45,656 nt of DNA from positions 1-45,656 of the forward strand of contig MVBO01000118.1 in assembly GCA_002261195.1 (NCBI GenBank). Direction: 5' to 3'. Positions 1 through 10,965 of this stretch are shown here, piece after piece. The stretch comes from Bifiguratus adelaidae. Its lineage: Eukaryota; Mucoromycota; Endogonomycetes; Endogonales. The notes under the pieces are model-generated. The model searched no databases and had not been told where the DNA came from. It saw nothing but the letters and a program-made list of their open reading frames with translations. Position numbers and translations under genes: made by a program. The stretch's first letter is position 1. Every line of letters starts with the position of its first letter.

Positions 1-11
1 GGGTGGTAAAA

Positions 12-1913
12 TTAAACCTCTCCAAAAACCTTCTCGCTCACATGGTAAGCTTCTTCGCTCTTGGATAGGCGTTTGACACAAGCCAGACCAGAGGGAATAG
101 TCATGAAGCACCAGGCGGAGACGGGCAACCAGATATAGTCGGTCAAGTTTCTCCATGTTCGGTGCTCACTCTTGGCCTTCTTGAATAACTCATTGTCGCA
201 GAAACGGTGAAGGTGTTCGTAGAGCGCAAGCATACCAAAGAGAGGGAAGGGCAAGAAGATGGTGACAATCTTGATGATGTCCCAGACGGTCGAGTAGAAG
301 CTAGAGTAAACCACAGGGTTGACGGAATCCTCAGGTCCTTCATACCAATCGGCAATGACCGGTGGAGGGAAGAGCAGGAACTGCATGACGGGAACGGCAG
401 CAAACATGAGCCATCCAGAGGTGGCAGGAATCATGTGGGCTTCCAAGACCTTGAGGCAGACAATCAGCTTGTCGTACCACAACGGTATGGCGGGAACACG
501 AATGTAGCGTGACATGAGGCGGGAGACAAACGATCGGGGAGCCACAGGGCCGCTGTAGACAAACTCCTTGGAGGCGCCAAGACTGGGCTTGGGTTCCGAT
601 ATAATGGCCTGCTTGAGCGCGTAGGCCACATCGGCAACACCATTGTAATGGCGCTTGGCTTGGACGTAACGGGCCCAGAGATTGTTGACATAACCGGTTG
701 TTTGAACATTGGTGAGGTTGATGGGCACAAAGATGGGAACACTGCGTGCAGCACCTCCAGTCTTGAAAAAGCACTTGAGCCACATGTGCAAGTCTTCGCC
801 TACCGAATCCGCATCGGTATCCCAGTATCCAACCTTCTCTGCCAAGACCATGGACAATGAATAGGTGGAGCAAGGATAGTTGATGCCACGACCATTAGAC
901 AGATTTTGCATCACCATGGTAGACCAAGTCACATCCGTCACACGCACAGCCGCCGGCACTTCATGAGCATTGCGCGAAAAGAAGATGGGAGGACAAAAGA
1001 TGGCATTGTAAGGATCCTCGACCTCACCCAAAGCCTTCTCAACCTCGCGCACGTACAACTCGGGGATAGCTGAATCCGAATCAGAGACGGTCAAAATGAT
1101 ACGACGACGATCGACATGACGATTCAGCAATTCGGCGCAACCATGACGGGCAGCCCAGGCGACATTGCTTCCCTTGCCACGTGACTCGCCCGGAATATTG
1201 GCTGGATGGGCGGTGGTGATAAAGTGGAGAAAAGAACCGGAAAAGTAAGCCTCCAACGATTCTGCCTTCTGTTGGTATCCTGCTTCTGATGCTTCCATAG
1301 CCAAAATAATAACATAGTTGGTCGTCGCATTCCTATGCAGGATGTGTTTGTAAGTACATTCCAACCAGCTGTACAATTTCATGTGGGGTGGTACAAACAC
1401 CCCTGTGAAAGGGTGGGGGGTGCACACTTACCGGTGATGGCTCAAACGCTTGATGGTATCGCGCAAGAGCGCTTCTGGCTCGCCATAGTTGGGAACGATG
1501 AACGCATGCACGAATTCTGCATCCTCGTACAATTTGAGCGTAGCTTCCATTTCTTCTAACCGTTCATCCTCCAAGAGCGAGGATGAGAGACGAGTCGGTG
1601 TGGATGCACCAGAGGTGGGCGTGGACGTATCGGTGGATGCAGACCGTGAGGTGAGGATGGACGACGTAGAGGCGTGAGCAGCATGGGTATATGCGCGTTG
1701 AGAAGCATTCCAATGACGAACCACTTTCTTGATCTTGCCCACCGTAAGATAAAACTTGTAGAAATGAAAGGACTGCAAGACGAGGAATCCACAAAAGTAA
1801 ACGACGAGCAGCAAGAGATAGAAGCGAGTTGCCAAGATGGGTCCAAAAAACAACAAAAACACCGCCGATATCGCTGACACGGGGGCCACCAGTTCACAAA
1901 ATGTGGCCAACAT
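12..1913 (-). CDS. GT2-like membrane glycosyltransferase
   Basis: Two exons, 1913-1432 and 1332-12, joined across a 99-nt GT-AG intron (1333-1431), give about 600 residues. The N-terminus has two hydrophobic segments (about residues 8-55), then a Ser/Thr-rich linker. The catalytic part shows a nucleotide-sugar-binding sequence, DSDSAIPELY, and a later GED motif (VGEDLHMWLK). QAKRHYNG may stand in for the Q/RxxRW motif of processive enzymes. Several further membrane segments occupy the C-terminal 200 residues. This is the layout of GT2 family enzymes related to chitin or hyaluronan synthases, acting at a membrane with the catalytic loop in the cytosol. The sugar and product cannot be told from sequence. 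The stop lies only 12 bases from the window edge and the gene is complete. It lies downstream of, and on the same strand as, the NADH dehydrogenase gene, 170 bp away. Confidence 0.85.
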
Positions 1914-2083
1914 GGATTAAGGTGTGATGGAGATAAAGGGGAGAAAAGAAAAAGTGTAAGAAAGCTGTCTATCTAAGAGAGAGGTGTGTATATATGAACA
2001 AGCACAAGAAGCGTCTGCAAAAAAACAAGTGAAATCAACTGTCAACGTCATCGTCGATCCTGACGATTTGATTGGTTCACAGC

Positions 2084-4258
2084 TCAAAGGATGGAGACAT
2101 CGCGACCAAAGAGCCATTTCTTGGTCCAATCGAGCATGATGAGTGAGCGGGTGCGTAAGCTGACTTGCTCGCTGAGGAAGATGCTTCTCCATAGGTAGAG
2201 GGCCCAGAGACCACCCATCATTTTGAAACCGCCGGAAAATTCGCCCACCGCTGTGTTACCGACATAGGCTAGGGACCCTAAATGCGTATATTTGAAGGGC
2301 GGGTATTGGCTCTCGTGGGCTTGAGCAATGGCTAGGGTTGCACGAACGGGACTTCGTTCGGGACCCAAGGGTGGGTCATCCAGGGCTGTGTAGGGTGGGC
2401 GGGCAGTCATGGCGAGGCTCTTTAATTTCTTGCCGAGATATTTGCCCTGTTGATCAGCCACTTGGGCGGTCTAGACAAGCGGGTAAATTAGCGCGCGGTG
2501 TCGGGCACGTGGAGGACCCATTGTGGACTTACCGCCGGTAGACTGGTCATTTTCTTGTCAATGTCCGAGAGCATTTGACGCATTTCGTCCATATCCAAGG
2601 TGCCACTCCTGTCGATATCGTACTTGTCAAAGAGGTCCTTGAGCTTGGTCATGTGGTTCTCTGTTATGGGATACCGGCTCACCATGTTGCTGACACAATC
2701 CCGAAACTCATTCCATGTCAGGGTGCCGTCCTTGTCCTTGTCGGCCTCTTGAAACAGATCCATAATGTGTTCAACGAGGTGTGGGTTGTCAATGGTGGCA
2801 CAGTCGCCGAGAGCATATACAGAAGAGTCGCTGATACCCTTGAGTCGCAGACGCTCGTCGGTAACGAGAGCACGGCGATTATTCTGCTCGGGTATCTTGC
2901 TTCGCACGAGCTGTGAAAAGGTGGTGGGAGCGATTCCGGTGCTCCACAGGCAGAGCCCAAATTCGACTTCCTTGGTCTCTGTAATCTCGTGTTTCTCCCC
3001 GTTATCGTCCACAACCACCCGCTTTTGATCATAAATCACCTTGGTGGGCTCAATGTGTTGTACGCGCGAATTTGTGACGACGTTAACGTGCTCACGACTG
3101 AATCGCTTCTCAACATACTTGGATATACCCGCTTCAAAGGTGTTGAGGATATGGTCGCGAGATTGGATGATGGTGACGGAGACCTCGTTACGGAGGACTT
3201 TTGGAAACTAGGCGAAGCGAACGTAAGCTGCGGGATCAAGGCCATCTAGAGATACTTACAACATTGCCCAAATCTTCGCTGATCATGTCAAAGAGCTCGG
3301 CAGCATATTCGACGCCCGTCGGACCACCTCCACAGACCACAAAACTGAGTAATTGCTTTCGCTCTTCGGGTGAGGTGGTGGGAAGACTCGCCTTTTCAAA
3401 ATTATCAAGAACCTTGCGTTTCATGGCCCGAGCGTCTAGAATGGTCTTGAGTTGATAGGTGTGCTCAAGGCCATCGACACCATGGGTTTGCGAGGTGGAT
3501 CCGACCGCAATGACTAGCTTGTCATAGGGAACATAAAAGGACTTTGCGCTACTTGGATCGGTGGGATCAGTGCCTTTGGTGCGCACTTCCACGAGCTTGC
3601 GGTCAAAGTCAATGTCCGTAGCTGTAGCTTCAAGATAGTGACCCGCAACACGTTTCAAAATCTTGCGAATAGGCTCACACAATGACCTACAAGCCATCTT
3701 AGTGCCATGATCCGAACTGATTACACCCTACACCACCTACCGAAGATCCAAGGTGCCGACAGTAGCACTTGGGAGCAGGGGTGTGAATAAAAAATAGTTG
3801 GTTGGACTGATAAGCGTAATATGATATTGTCCTTCATTGAGCTGCTTCAAGGTACTCACTGCCCCCCATCCGCCACCGATAATCACAAGCCGCGGTTTGT
3901 CGATTTCATCGCTTGTGTCGTCAATGTTGTTCGTCACGATCGGAAGATCCTTCATTCCGCCCTTGGACGGATGTAAAGCCAGCTCGGGCACTTTGATATC
4001 GTCCAATGTCAACTCCTCTACGTCCGGATCGGAAAATAGCATGTATCCACCGACCCCGGCCGTCCCTGTAACAGCTCCGAGGCCAAAGTACCGAAGTAGA
4101 TTGGTAGACGCTACTCGGGCGACCATGGCCGGAATAAATGATCGCGTCTGCTGTTTATGAACATTGGAAATAAAGTAAGCAGTCGGTCGAGTGGTGAGCA
4201 GCGGACCGCGCAGAGTCACTGAGCGAACAGCCCGGACTGACAGCGCTTTCGGGGTCAT
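2084..4258 (-). CDS. NDE1: Alternative (type II) NADH dehydrogenase with EF hands, mitochondrial
   Basis: Exons 4258-3741, 3686-3260, 3207-2533 and 2470-2084 give 668 residues; introns are 54, 52 and 62 nt. The first about 45 residues are basic and Ser/Thr-rich, as in a mitochondrial presequence, followed by a short hydrophobic stretch near 57-75. There are two Rossmann motifs: GGGWGA at about 128-133 for FAD and GGGPTG at about 292-297 for NADH. YALGDCA near 446 is the second FAD contact. Two EF-hand loops ([12 protein letters not shown], about 471-482, and [12 protein letters not shown], about 512-523) sit before the conserved LPATAQVA segment. The family oxidises NADH and reduces ubiquinone without pumping protons. 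EF hands mark the calcium-responsive, externally facing subgroup known from Neurospora and plants, so an external enzyme is likely. I chose the ATG at 4258 because it opens the presequence; an in-frame ATG at 4390 is possible. It diverges from the cytochrome b5 gene. Confidence 0.93.
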
Positions 4259-4422
4259 GGGATGGGTATTCGATGGAAGAAAAGAGATAGACACGAGTTG
4301 GTAGAATCGAAAGCGGAGGGAAGAGGGACGTCTAGACCAGCGCAATAAGAGAGTGTCAAGTGAGAGCGAGTGAAGGTTGAGCAGAAGCAAAAGAGAGGAC
4401 TTGGCCAGAAAGCGAAATTTGT

Positions 4423-4449
4423 GTCATTGATGTCATTGATGTCATTGGT
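4423..4449. promoter_or_regulatory. Tandem 9-bp repeat with CRE/ATF-like TGATGTCA sites
   Basis: About three copies of GTCATTGAT run head to tail in the 254-bp gap between the divergent NADH dehydrogenase and cytochrome b5 start codons. The junctions create TGATGTCA at 4428-4435 and 4437-4444, one base from the CRE/ATF palindrome TGACGTCA. A TATA-like CTTTATACTTT follows at about 4450. Binding by a bZIP factor is inference. Confidence 0.45.
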
Positions 4450-4512
4450 GCTTTATACTTTTACCCGCTGCACTTCATGACGGTGGACCAGGGTGGGTGT
4501 TTCTATTGGTGC

Positions 4513-5258
4513 ATGTTCATGCATCAGGGTATATTCACTATCTTGTAGATGATAGTCATGGTTCACATGGACCTGTGACGGTGGTATTGACAGAAGGCAA
4601 GTGACATCTCAAATCATGTGGCAGGCGGATTTTTGACTTATCCTCATGCTCATGCATAGATCTTAACGATACGCCGCCTTCCTTTCCCTCGCAATCTGGA
4701 CCGCAACGACTCACAGTGACATCAACGACACCCCGAACCCCTATAGCGCGACAGCGAGCTCGGCAAAAGGTGGCCCTTGCGCCAGGATATTCTGCCCTTG
4801 ATTGGGCTCGCCTCAAATCATCCGGGGAAAACCTGAGGGTATGTGTGCATGGTCAGCCAAGGGTACAGCAACGAGACTCAATTCGTTCATAGGGTGTCGA
4901 TACGTTGATGAAAGTCACTCCATCCGAATTGCAACGGCACAAAACAAAAGAGGATGCTTGGACGGCACTTGGGGGCAAAGTGTATAACATGACGGCCTAT
5001 ATCGACTTTCATCCAGGAGGTTCGTTCACATGTCAGTACTTAGTGGATTGACGAGACTGACATCACTCACTTGACAGGTGTGAAAGAGATTATGCGCGTG
5101 GCAGGCCGTGATGGAACAAAATTGTTCAGTAAGTTATTGTCTTGCGTAGAGACTTAGGTTCGCTGACCGTTCCATCAGATCTCACTCATGCTTGGGTCAA
5201 TGCGGACTACATGCTAGATGCATGTCTTGTCGGTTTTCTCGTGCCAGAGAGGACTTAG
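4513..5258 (+). CDS. IRC21: Cytochrome b5 domain protein (Irc21 / CYB5R4 N-terminal type)
   Basis: Proposed exons 4513-4528, 4660-4838, 4893-5019, 5078-5128 and 5179-5258 give 150 residues. The core reads as a cytochrome b5 domain: the HPGG haem-ligand motif, and a second histidine in LFNLTHAWVN. In front is the segment APGYSALDWARLKSSGENL, matching the conserved linker before the b5 domain of vertebrate CYB5R4 and yeast Irc21. No reductase domain follows; the stop comes directly after CLVGFLVPERT, so this is a stand-alone electron carrier, probably cytosolic. The 16-nt first exon (MFMHQ...) is the least certain part: the second exon has no in-frame ATG, and this is the nearest ATG exon with the right phase (131-nt intron). 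Exons 2 to 5 are well supported. Confidence 0.78.
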
Positions 5259-5979
5259 TGGAAAACACTTCGGTTTTATCGTATACGATGCATTTGTTCG
5301 TCGTCACTGCGACTCTTAGAGCATTTTCTACCCACACCTGCACATTCATCCTTATCATAGGCCAGGCTTACAGTCGTGTACCATACATGTAACATTAGAT
5401 CTCAACGTTCTTCGCCCTCTCGCCCTTGAATCACGTCGATAGATCTTAGGCTCCATCAACCATTGTTCACCTCGATGTCCACCCTAAAAGTTTCCAATGT
5501 ACCCAGCCATATCAGGACAGACAAGACAAAAGAGAGCTCTTGTCTGCAAAGACTACTGGGACGTGAATATTGCATTCGTAGTTTACAACACCTGATGTGA
5601 ACTTGTCAAAGGACCATGCAGGGATGTCTTTGAAATTGAATGCAGTCCAAATGGATAAACAATGAAGGCAACCTAGACACACGAGTTCATCTCTTTCTAC
5701 TTCCTTTATCGCTCAAGTCAGGACTACTCTACACGTCAATGCAAGAACAAAACAACAAAAGACTTTCTCCTTCGCTATCGGCCTTTATATGTTATCTCCC
5801 ATCCCATAATCAAGTCACGCGCCCTGAGGAAGCCATGGATATATATCATCTCGCACCTCTTTTTTATGTTCATGTTATTGGACACAAAGGAGAGATAATT
5901 GGCAAATCCCCTTGAGAAGGACGGAGTTATCTCGACAGGTTTGGAGGCAAACCTGCATTACCCCATTGTTTTTTAGGCT
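5259..5979. other. Intergenic, no gene seen
   Basis: About 720 bp between the cytochrome b5 stop and the HAD hydrolase start. Only short unsupported open frames are present (for example 5640-5915). The one clear structure is the inverted repeat at 5936-5955. Confidence 0.6.
5936..5955. repeat. Perfect 8-bp inverted repeat upstream of the HAD gene
   Basis: CAGGTTTG, a GAGG loop, then CAAACCTG. It ends 24 bases before the ATG at 5980, so it would lie in the 5' leader or core promoter. It could be a hairpin in the mRNA or a dyad protein-binding site; nothing in the sequence decides between them. Confidence 0.5.
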
Positions 5980-6773
5980 ATGGACTGTAAGGCTTACGTG
6001 TTTGATGTCATTGGGACATTGACCGATTGGCGGACTGGGTTACGAGAGGCGTTCGAGGAGGTCTTGGTGCGTCACGGGGATGCTGGAAAGGTGGATGCGG
6101 ATGCGTTTGCCGTGGAGTGGCATGAAGGTAGGTATCTCTCCAAGCGAGCGAGCGTGACGCGCTACAAGCTGAGGGTGTACCGTGCGTAGAATACATGAAA
6201 GGCGTTCGCCAGGTCGCCGCGACTGCTCAACCCGGAGAACCCTACATGAACCTGGATGTCCTGTTGCGACACATCTTGACGACTATCGTCTTGCCGCGGG
6301 TCGGCTATACGGAACGTTTAAGCGAGACAGAGATTGACGCGCTCGTGTATGGATGGCACAACTTTAAAGCTCACCCAGAAGTGCCGGCGCAACTCAGACG
6401 GTGGAGAGCCAAGGATGGACCCTACCTGGCGCCCCTCTCCAATAGCAATATCAAGATGCTCGTCGACACTTGTCGGCACGCCGACTTGCAGTTCGATCTT
6501 TTGACGTCATCGGAAAGTTTTGCGTCTTACAAGCCTAGTCCATCGGTTTATTTGGGAGCGGCCAAGTTTATGGCGGTAGAGCCTCATGTAACCTGTCTAG
6601 TTGCTGCACACTACTATGACATCAAAGCAGCCAAGAAATGCGGATTCAAAACGGTCTATTTATGGCGACAGGGTGAAGAGAACGTGGATTTGGCCACGGT
6701 GGAAGCTGATGAGGACGTCGATTGGGTGATCAAGGGCGGTCTCGGGGAATTGGCGGATAGGGTGTTGAAATAA
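5980..6773 (+). CDS. HAD-superfamily hydrolase, haloacid dehalogenase type II-like
   Basis: Exons 5980-6127 and 6190-6773, with a 62-nt intron, give 243 residues. HAD motif I is FDVIGTL with Asp9 as the expected nucleophile. Motif II is the LSNSN segment and motif III the lysine in ASYKPSP. Motif IV is VAAHYYDIKAAKKCGF, which matches the VxxHxxDxxGAxxxGF pattern of L-2-haloacid dehalogenase-type HADs. Length and motif order fit that family (about 220-250 residues). The family hydrolyses 2-haloacids or small phosphate esters; the true substrate here is unknown. It was once described as fungal 'haloacid dehalogenase type II' in many genomes without biochemical proof. It converges on YTM1, with only 10 bp between the two stop codons. 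Confidence 0.9.
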
Positions 6774-6783
6774 TGGTATATCT

Positions 6784-8209
6784 TTAGAGTTTTGTTTGAT
6801 GTATCCATAGTTCTCCAGCTTCGCCTCCACTCAATAGCAAGTCATTATCCCAACAGACACTAAAGATCTTGTTGGACTCTGTCGATTTGCCCTTTTGTTG
6901 TTTCCGTGGATGATCAAGTGTATACAGTGCTGCTTTGGGCGAGCGAATATCCCAGAGTTTTGTGGTGCCATCGTATGATCCGGATGCTAGATGGAAGGAA
7001 GAGGTAGGGGACCAAGCAACGGTCGGAACCCAGTTGGTGTGGGATGTCAGACTGAGTCGAACCATGACATCGTCGTCAGCGCGCATGTCCCATAGGCGAA
7101 TCGATTTGTCGGCGTGTCCGGATGCCAATAGTTGCACATGTGGTGAATAGTCCAGGGCAAGCGTTACCTTTTCGCAGTTCTTGGTCAGGAGGTTGACGCC
7201 TTGTTCCACGTCCCAGGATCTGACAGAGTGATCCCAGCCACCGGAGAACAAGCGATTGGTATCTTGAGGATCAAAGATAACGCCGCTGACTGAGCCAACG
7301 TGAAGGTCAAAGGTAGAAGTAGGGTGTTGAATGGGATAGGGATGCGTGAGGGAGGTGCGGCGCTTTTTCTTTCCGTCCACATGAGGTTCGTCTTGTGTCT
7401 CGGCTAATGTGCTGGACCACAGCTTTATGGTGCCATCCGCTGAGGCCGATGCGATCTAAGTGAGCAATAGAGTGAGCGCAAGCGCAACAGGTTCATGTGA
7501 TCTTACCATCTGACCTTCCTTATCTACTGTGACGGATTCCACCGCGCCCTTGTGACCTTTGCACTCATACAAAACATGGGACGCGCCCTTGGGAAAGGAA
7601 TATTCCCAGCAAAGCATCGACTGATCCATGGATCCAGAGTAGAAAATAGCCTTGCCATCTATCTCGGCGTAAGTATGCGATGCAGACATGCCGATCTCTT
7701 GCCATGTCCTCTCACCTTCCACAGTCCTGACAGCAATGCTTTTGACGGCAGCCTTGTGACCCTTCATGGTCGAGACACATTCACCAGACTTGTTCCATAG
7801 GCGTACATGACCATCATATGCACCGGTCAAAAAGACGTTATGCCTAGACACTGCCTTGACGGAACTGATCCAATCATCATGTTGAAACGAAGCAAGAGGC
7901 GTCGGCGGAAGCATCGACTCGACATATTCAAGCGTGATAACATGTTCGCTGGATAACCCATTTGCTTCCAAGTACTGCGCCAAGCTTTGCCTCAAGAACT
8001 CGCCCTCCACGAGAAAGTCGAACGGTATGGGTTTGGCTATACCCGCATGAACAATGGTCCCTCATTGCCTCCATGAACTTACCTGAACCTAGTAAATGGT
8101 TGACAATTTCAGACAGACCATACCGTCGTAGCTTGGCAGGCACCAGTATAGGCGCATCAGTCACTGTATGCTTACTGCGCGTCGTAAAGCGCACTTGAAC
8201 TTGGTCCAT
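6784..8209 (-). CDS. YTM1: Ribosome biogenesis protein Ytm1/WDR12
   Basis: Exons 8209-8083, 8036-7507 and 7455-6784 give 442 residues; introns are 46 and 51 nt. Residues 1 to about 75 form the NLE/ubiquitin-like domain (QVRFTTRS..., LSEIVNHLL..., PFDFLVEGEFLR). In the family this docks the MIDAS domain of the AAA protein Rea1/midasin. The rest is a seven-bladed WD40 propeller with repeats ending in RLWNKSG, LCWEYS, KLWSS, RSWDVE, RLWDMR and KLWDIR. Ytm1 acts with Erb1 and Nop7 in the nucleolus, in maturation of the 60S subunit, and is stripped off by Rea1. It starts 85 bp from the divergent prolyl-tRNA synthetase gene, so the two share a very short promoter region. Confidence 0.96.
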
Positions 8210-8294
8210 TGGAACAAAAAGAAATATTTGTGGCTTAGACTCCTCCTAAGGTGAAGAAGGTAGAGAGGGATAGAGAGAGGGTACAAGGAGAATC

Positions 8295-10351
8295 ATGCCT
8301 CGGATACCGGTACTGTCGAGGCTGTTTTGCCCGACAAGCAAGGAGAGTTTACTCAAGGGACAAGAAGGCACCGTAGCCAGTCATGAGTTGATGTTGCGGA
8401 GCGGTTTGATACGACAGGTAGGTGGAGTAGAGAGCACGGCGCACGGTTCTGGAACGTGATATTCATCGTTTCCGGGTCATAGTCATCGTCTGGTGTCTAC
8501 AATTATTTGCCCTTTGCATTGAGAGTGTTAGAAAAGGTGGAACGAATCGTGGATCGAGAAATGCAAGCCATTGGTGAGTATTGCGAAGACGCCGAGCGTT
8601 ACATGTGGGTGACGAACAGGGCCAAGGTGGTCAGAAGCTGTCAATGCCAAATTTGCTGAGTGCAGACGCCTGGAAGCAGTCTGGTCGATGGGAATCCTCT
8701 GGACGTGAGCTTTTTCGACTGAAGGATCGGAAAGGGACAGATTTCCTCTTATCGCCGACGCACGAAGAAGAAATCACGACACTGGTTGCATCAGAGGTTT
8801 CCTCATATCGTCAACTTCCTCTACGATTGTATCAGATAGGTAACTTATGCTTCTTTACGTCAATGTCCTCTGATCGGGCCATTAGGGCGAAAATTCCGAG
8901 ATGAGATGCGGCCACGCTCAGGCTTGCTACGGGGACGAGAATTCCTTATGAAGGATCTGTACAGCTTTGATTGTACTGAAGAGGAAGCGGTGCAGACCTA
9001 CCGAGAAGTTCAGCAAGCTTACGAGAGAATTTTCGAAGCAATAGGCATACCTTACGCAGTGGTAAGTCGTACTTTGTTGGTCGCAAGTGGCGTTTCTCAT
9101 ACTTCTTTAGGCCGATGCGGACACAGGCAATATCGGCGGAACCATGTCACACGAATATCATATTAAATCAGCTGGTAGGTCCAAAGGCGCATGACATCTG
9201 CTATTGTAACGTTCTGGAATGCAGTCGGTGAAGATACCCTATTGTCCTGCCCGACATGCAACTACAGTGCCAATGAGGAGCGAGCTGTAGGTCAATTAAG
9301 CACAACCCAATCTCCAGTGACAGTCAATGTCAAAGAACTCCTTTCTTTGGTCCAGGATCCGAATGCAACTATAACAACACATTTCGCCTTCATGGCACAT
9401 ACGGACGAGTCTGTAACGAATTCCGATGCCATCCATCCTTCAACGCAACTCAATCTGGTCGCGCTGTTCATTGACCGGGCGCGGGAGGTCAACCTTTTGA
9501 AAGCGCAAGATTTCTTGTCCAAAACCGCCTCTACTGCGAATTCCATGCAACTTGAAGCCGCGTCCATCGACCAGGTGACCGAGGCAGTCAAGGGTGTGAG
9601 CAAGGTTTCCGTAACCACGCTGGTGGACGAATCTGTTTCAAGCTCGGCAATGAACAATACATCTGCATCCCTTGATACCCAGGTCACACAAAACGACGAT
9701 CATTCTGTACTTCATCATCTTCTTGCAGGTTCGGCATCGTACGTGGGGGATTTCCGGAATGCCAAAGCAGGCGACACGTGCTCTCAATGCAACGCTATCC
9801 GCCAGCGTCATGTACCCCTTGTCTCATCTCGCGCAATCGAGGTCGGTCACACCTTCCTACTGGGAACCAAATATTCTTCCATCCTCAAAGCCAACATCTC
9901 CCCACGCCACCCAGCCTTCCCAGGGGAACAGGTTCCGATTCAGATGGGCTGTTATGGTTTAGGACTTTCCCGCATCTTGGCAGCCATTGTTGAATCAAGT
10001 TACGATGACAGGGGCATCGTATGGCCCAAGAGTGTGGCTCCGTATTTTGCAGCTGTCATTCCGGTTGATGACAAGAACAAGGATATAGCTGCCTTGACAG
10101 AGCAAGTCGTGCAAAGTATCCCATCGTCGTTACTATCCAATGTCGTGCTGGATGATCGCGCCGCACGATTTGGCGCCAAAATGACGGACGCTGAACTGGT
10201 CGGATATCCTTACCTAATTGTCTGTGGCAGGAAAGCCATGACCGAAGGCATGTTGGAGGTAAAAGAAAGGGTCTTGGGTGGCACGAAAAAACACGTCGTG
10301 AAGCTTGAACATATTGGTCAATGGCTGGAAGATCGACAGGTCCAGGTGTAA
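8295..10351 (+). CDS. PARS2: Prolyl-tRNA synthetase, mitochondrial (bacterial type)
   Basis: Six exons, 8295-8417, 8483-8573, 8627-8839, 8886-9061, 9111-9174 and 9225-10351, give 597 residues; introns are 46-65 nt. The protein follows the bacterial/mitochondrial class II ProRS plan: [13 protein letters not shown] then [15 protein letters not shown] near motif 1, [26 protein letters not shown] for motif 2, and [14 protein letters not shown] for motif 3. A C-terminal anticodon-binding domain ends the chain ([12 protein letters not shown]...). A Cys pair ([14 protein letters not shown]) and a second one (CSQC) flank a roughly 150-residue insert between motifs 2 and 3. The first about 12 residues are basic and hydrophobic, consistent with mitochondrial import. 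The enzyme charges mitochondrial tRNA-Pro. The acceptor at 8625-8626 ends in AAG rather than CAG, but it is the only one keeping the conserved frame. Confidence 0.93.
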
Positions 10352-10894
10352 AAATATCTCGTTTCTTATTCCGACACCACTGCACAAAAGTTACCTTCTG
10401 GAAATAGATTGACCGGCAGCATTGTTGTTGATGTTAGAAATTCCATGAGCATCACGCGCGTTGACTATTGGGTCGATCCGAGAAGCGTGCTCTTATACAC
10501 GTACAGCGCTGGAGGTTGTGGCCCAATTCCTCCTTGCTATGACGGTGTTCTTACCTGCTATCGCGACGTACATCACCCAAGAGACTCGAGGACGCACGCG
10601 CTCAGACTCTGCCATCTCGCGCAATCCATCTTGCGCCTCATTTCCGTGACACGAGCAAGGGGCAAATCTCGTTGTGACCGACGGGCCAATCTCCTTTTTC
10701 TGGTACGTGCGCGCAAAACAATGCACCTCTAAACAGTTTGAACGCTTTCAACATCAGCGTCTGCTACGCGTTCAAACGGAGGGTAGCACCTAAGAGGTCA
10801 ATCAGTGCATACATTCCGTGTTTGTGCAATGGTCCAGTACCATTGTGCATTGATTTATTGGTGTAGGGATGGATGCCACCTGGGTAATTAAAGG
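10352..10894. other. Intergenic, no gene seen
   Basis: About 540 bp between the ProRS stop and the TATA box of the secreted-protein gene. It contains only short frames without splice or homology support (for example 10409-10732). Confidence 0.55.
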
Positions 10895-10902
10895 TATAAA
10901 AG
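10895..10902 (+). promoter_or_regulatory. TATA box of the secreted repeat-protein gene
   Basis: TATAAAAG lies 71 bp before the ATG at 10966. Its position also argues against the earlier in-frame ATG at 10909, which would fall before or at the likely transcription start. Confidence 0.7.
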
Positions 10903-10965
10903 CATCCAATGATCGACGCTCAAGCAAAACACGTCAAGCTACGCCCTTCCACTCCCCCACGCATC

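Noticed and set aside
340-873. 177-codon minus-strand frame within the glycosyltransferase
   Set aside because: It is a shifted-frame shadow of the second exon, with low-quality Cys/His-rich content.
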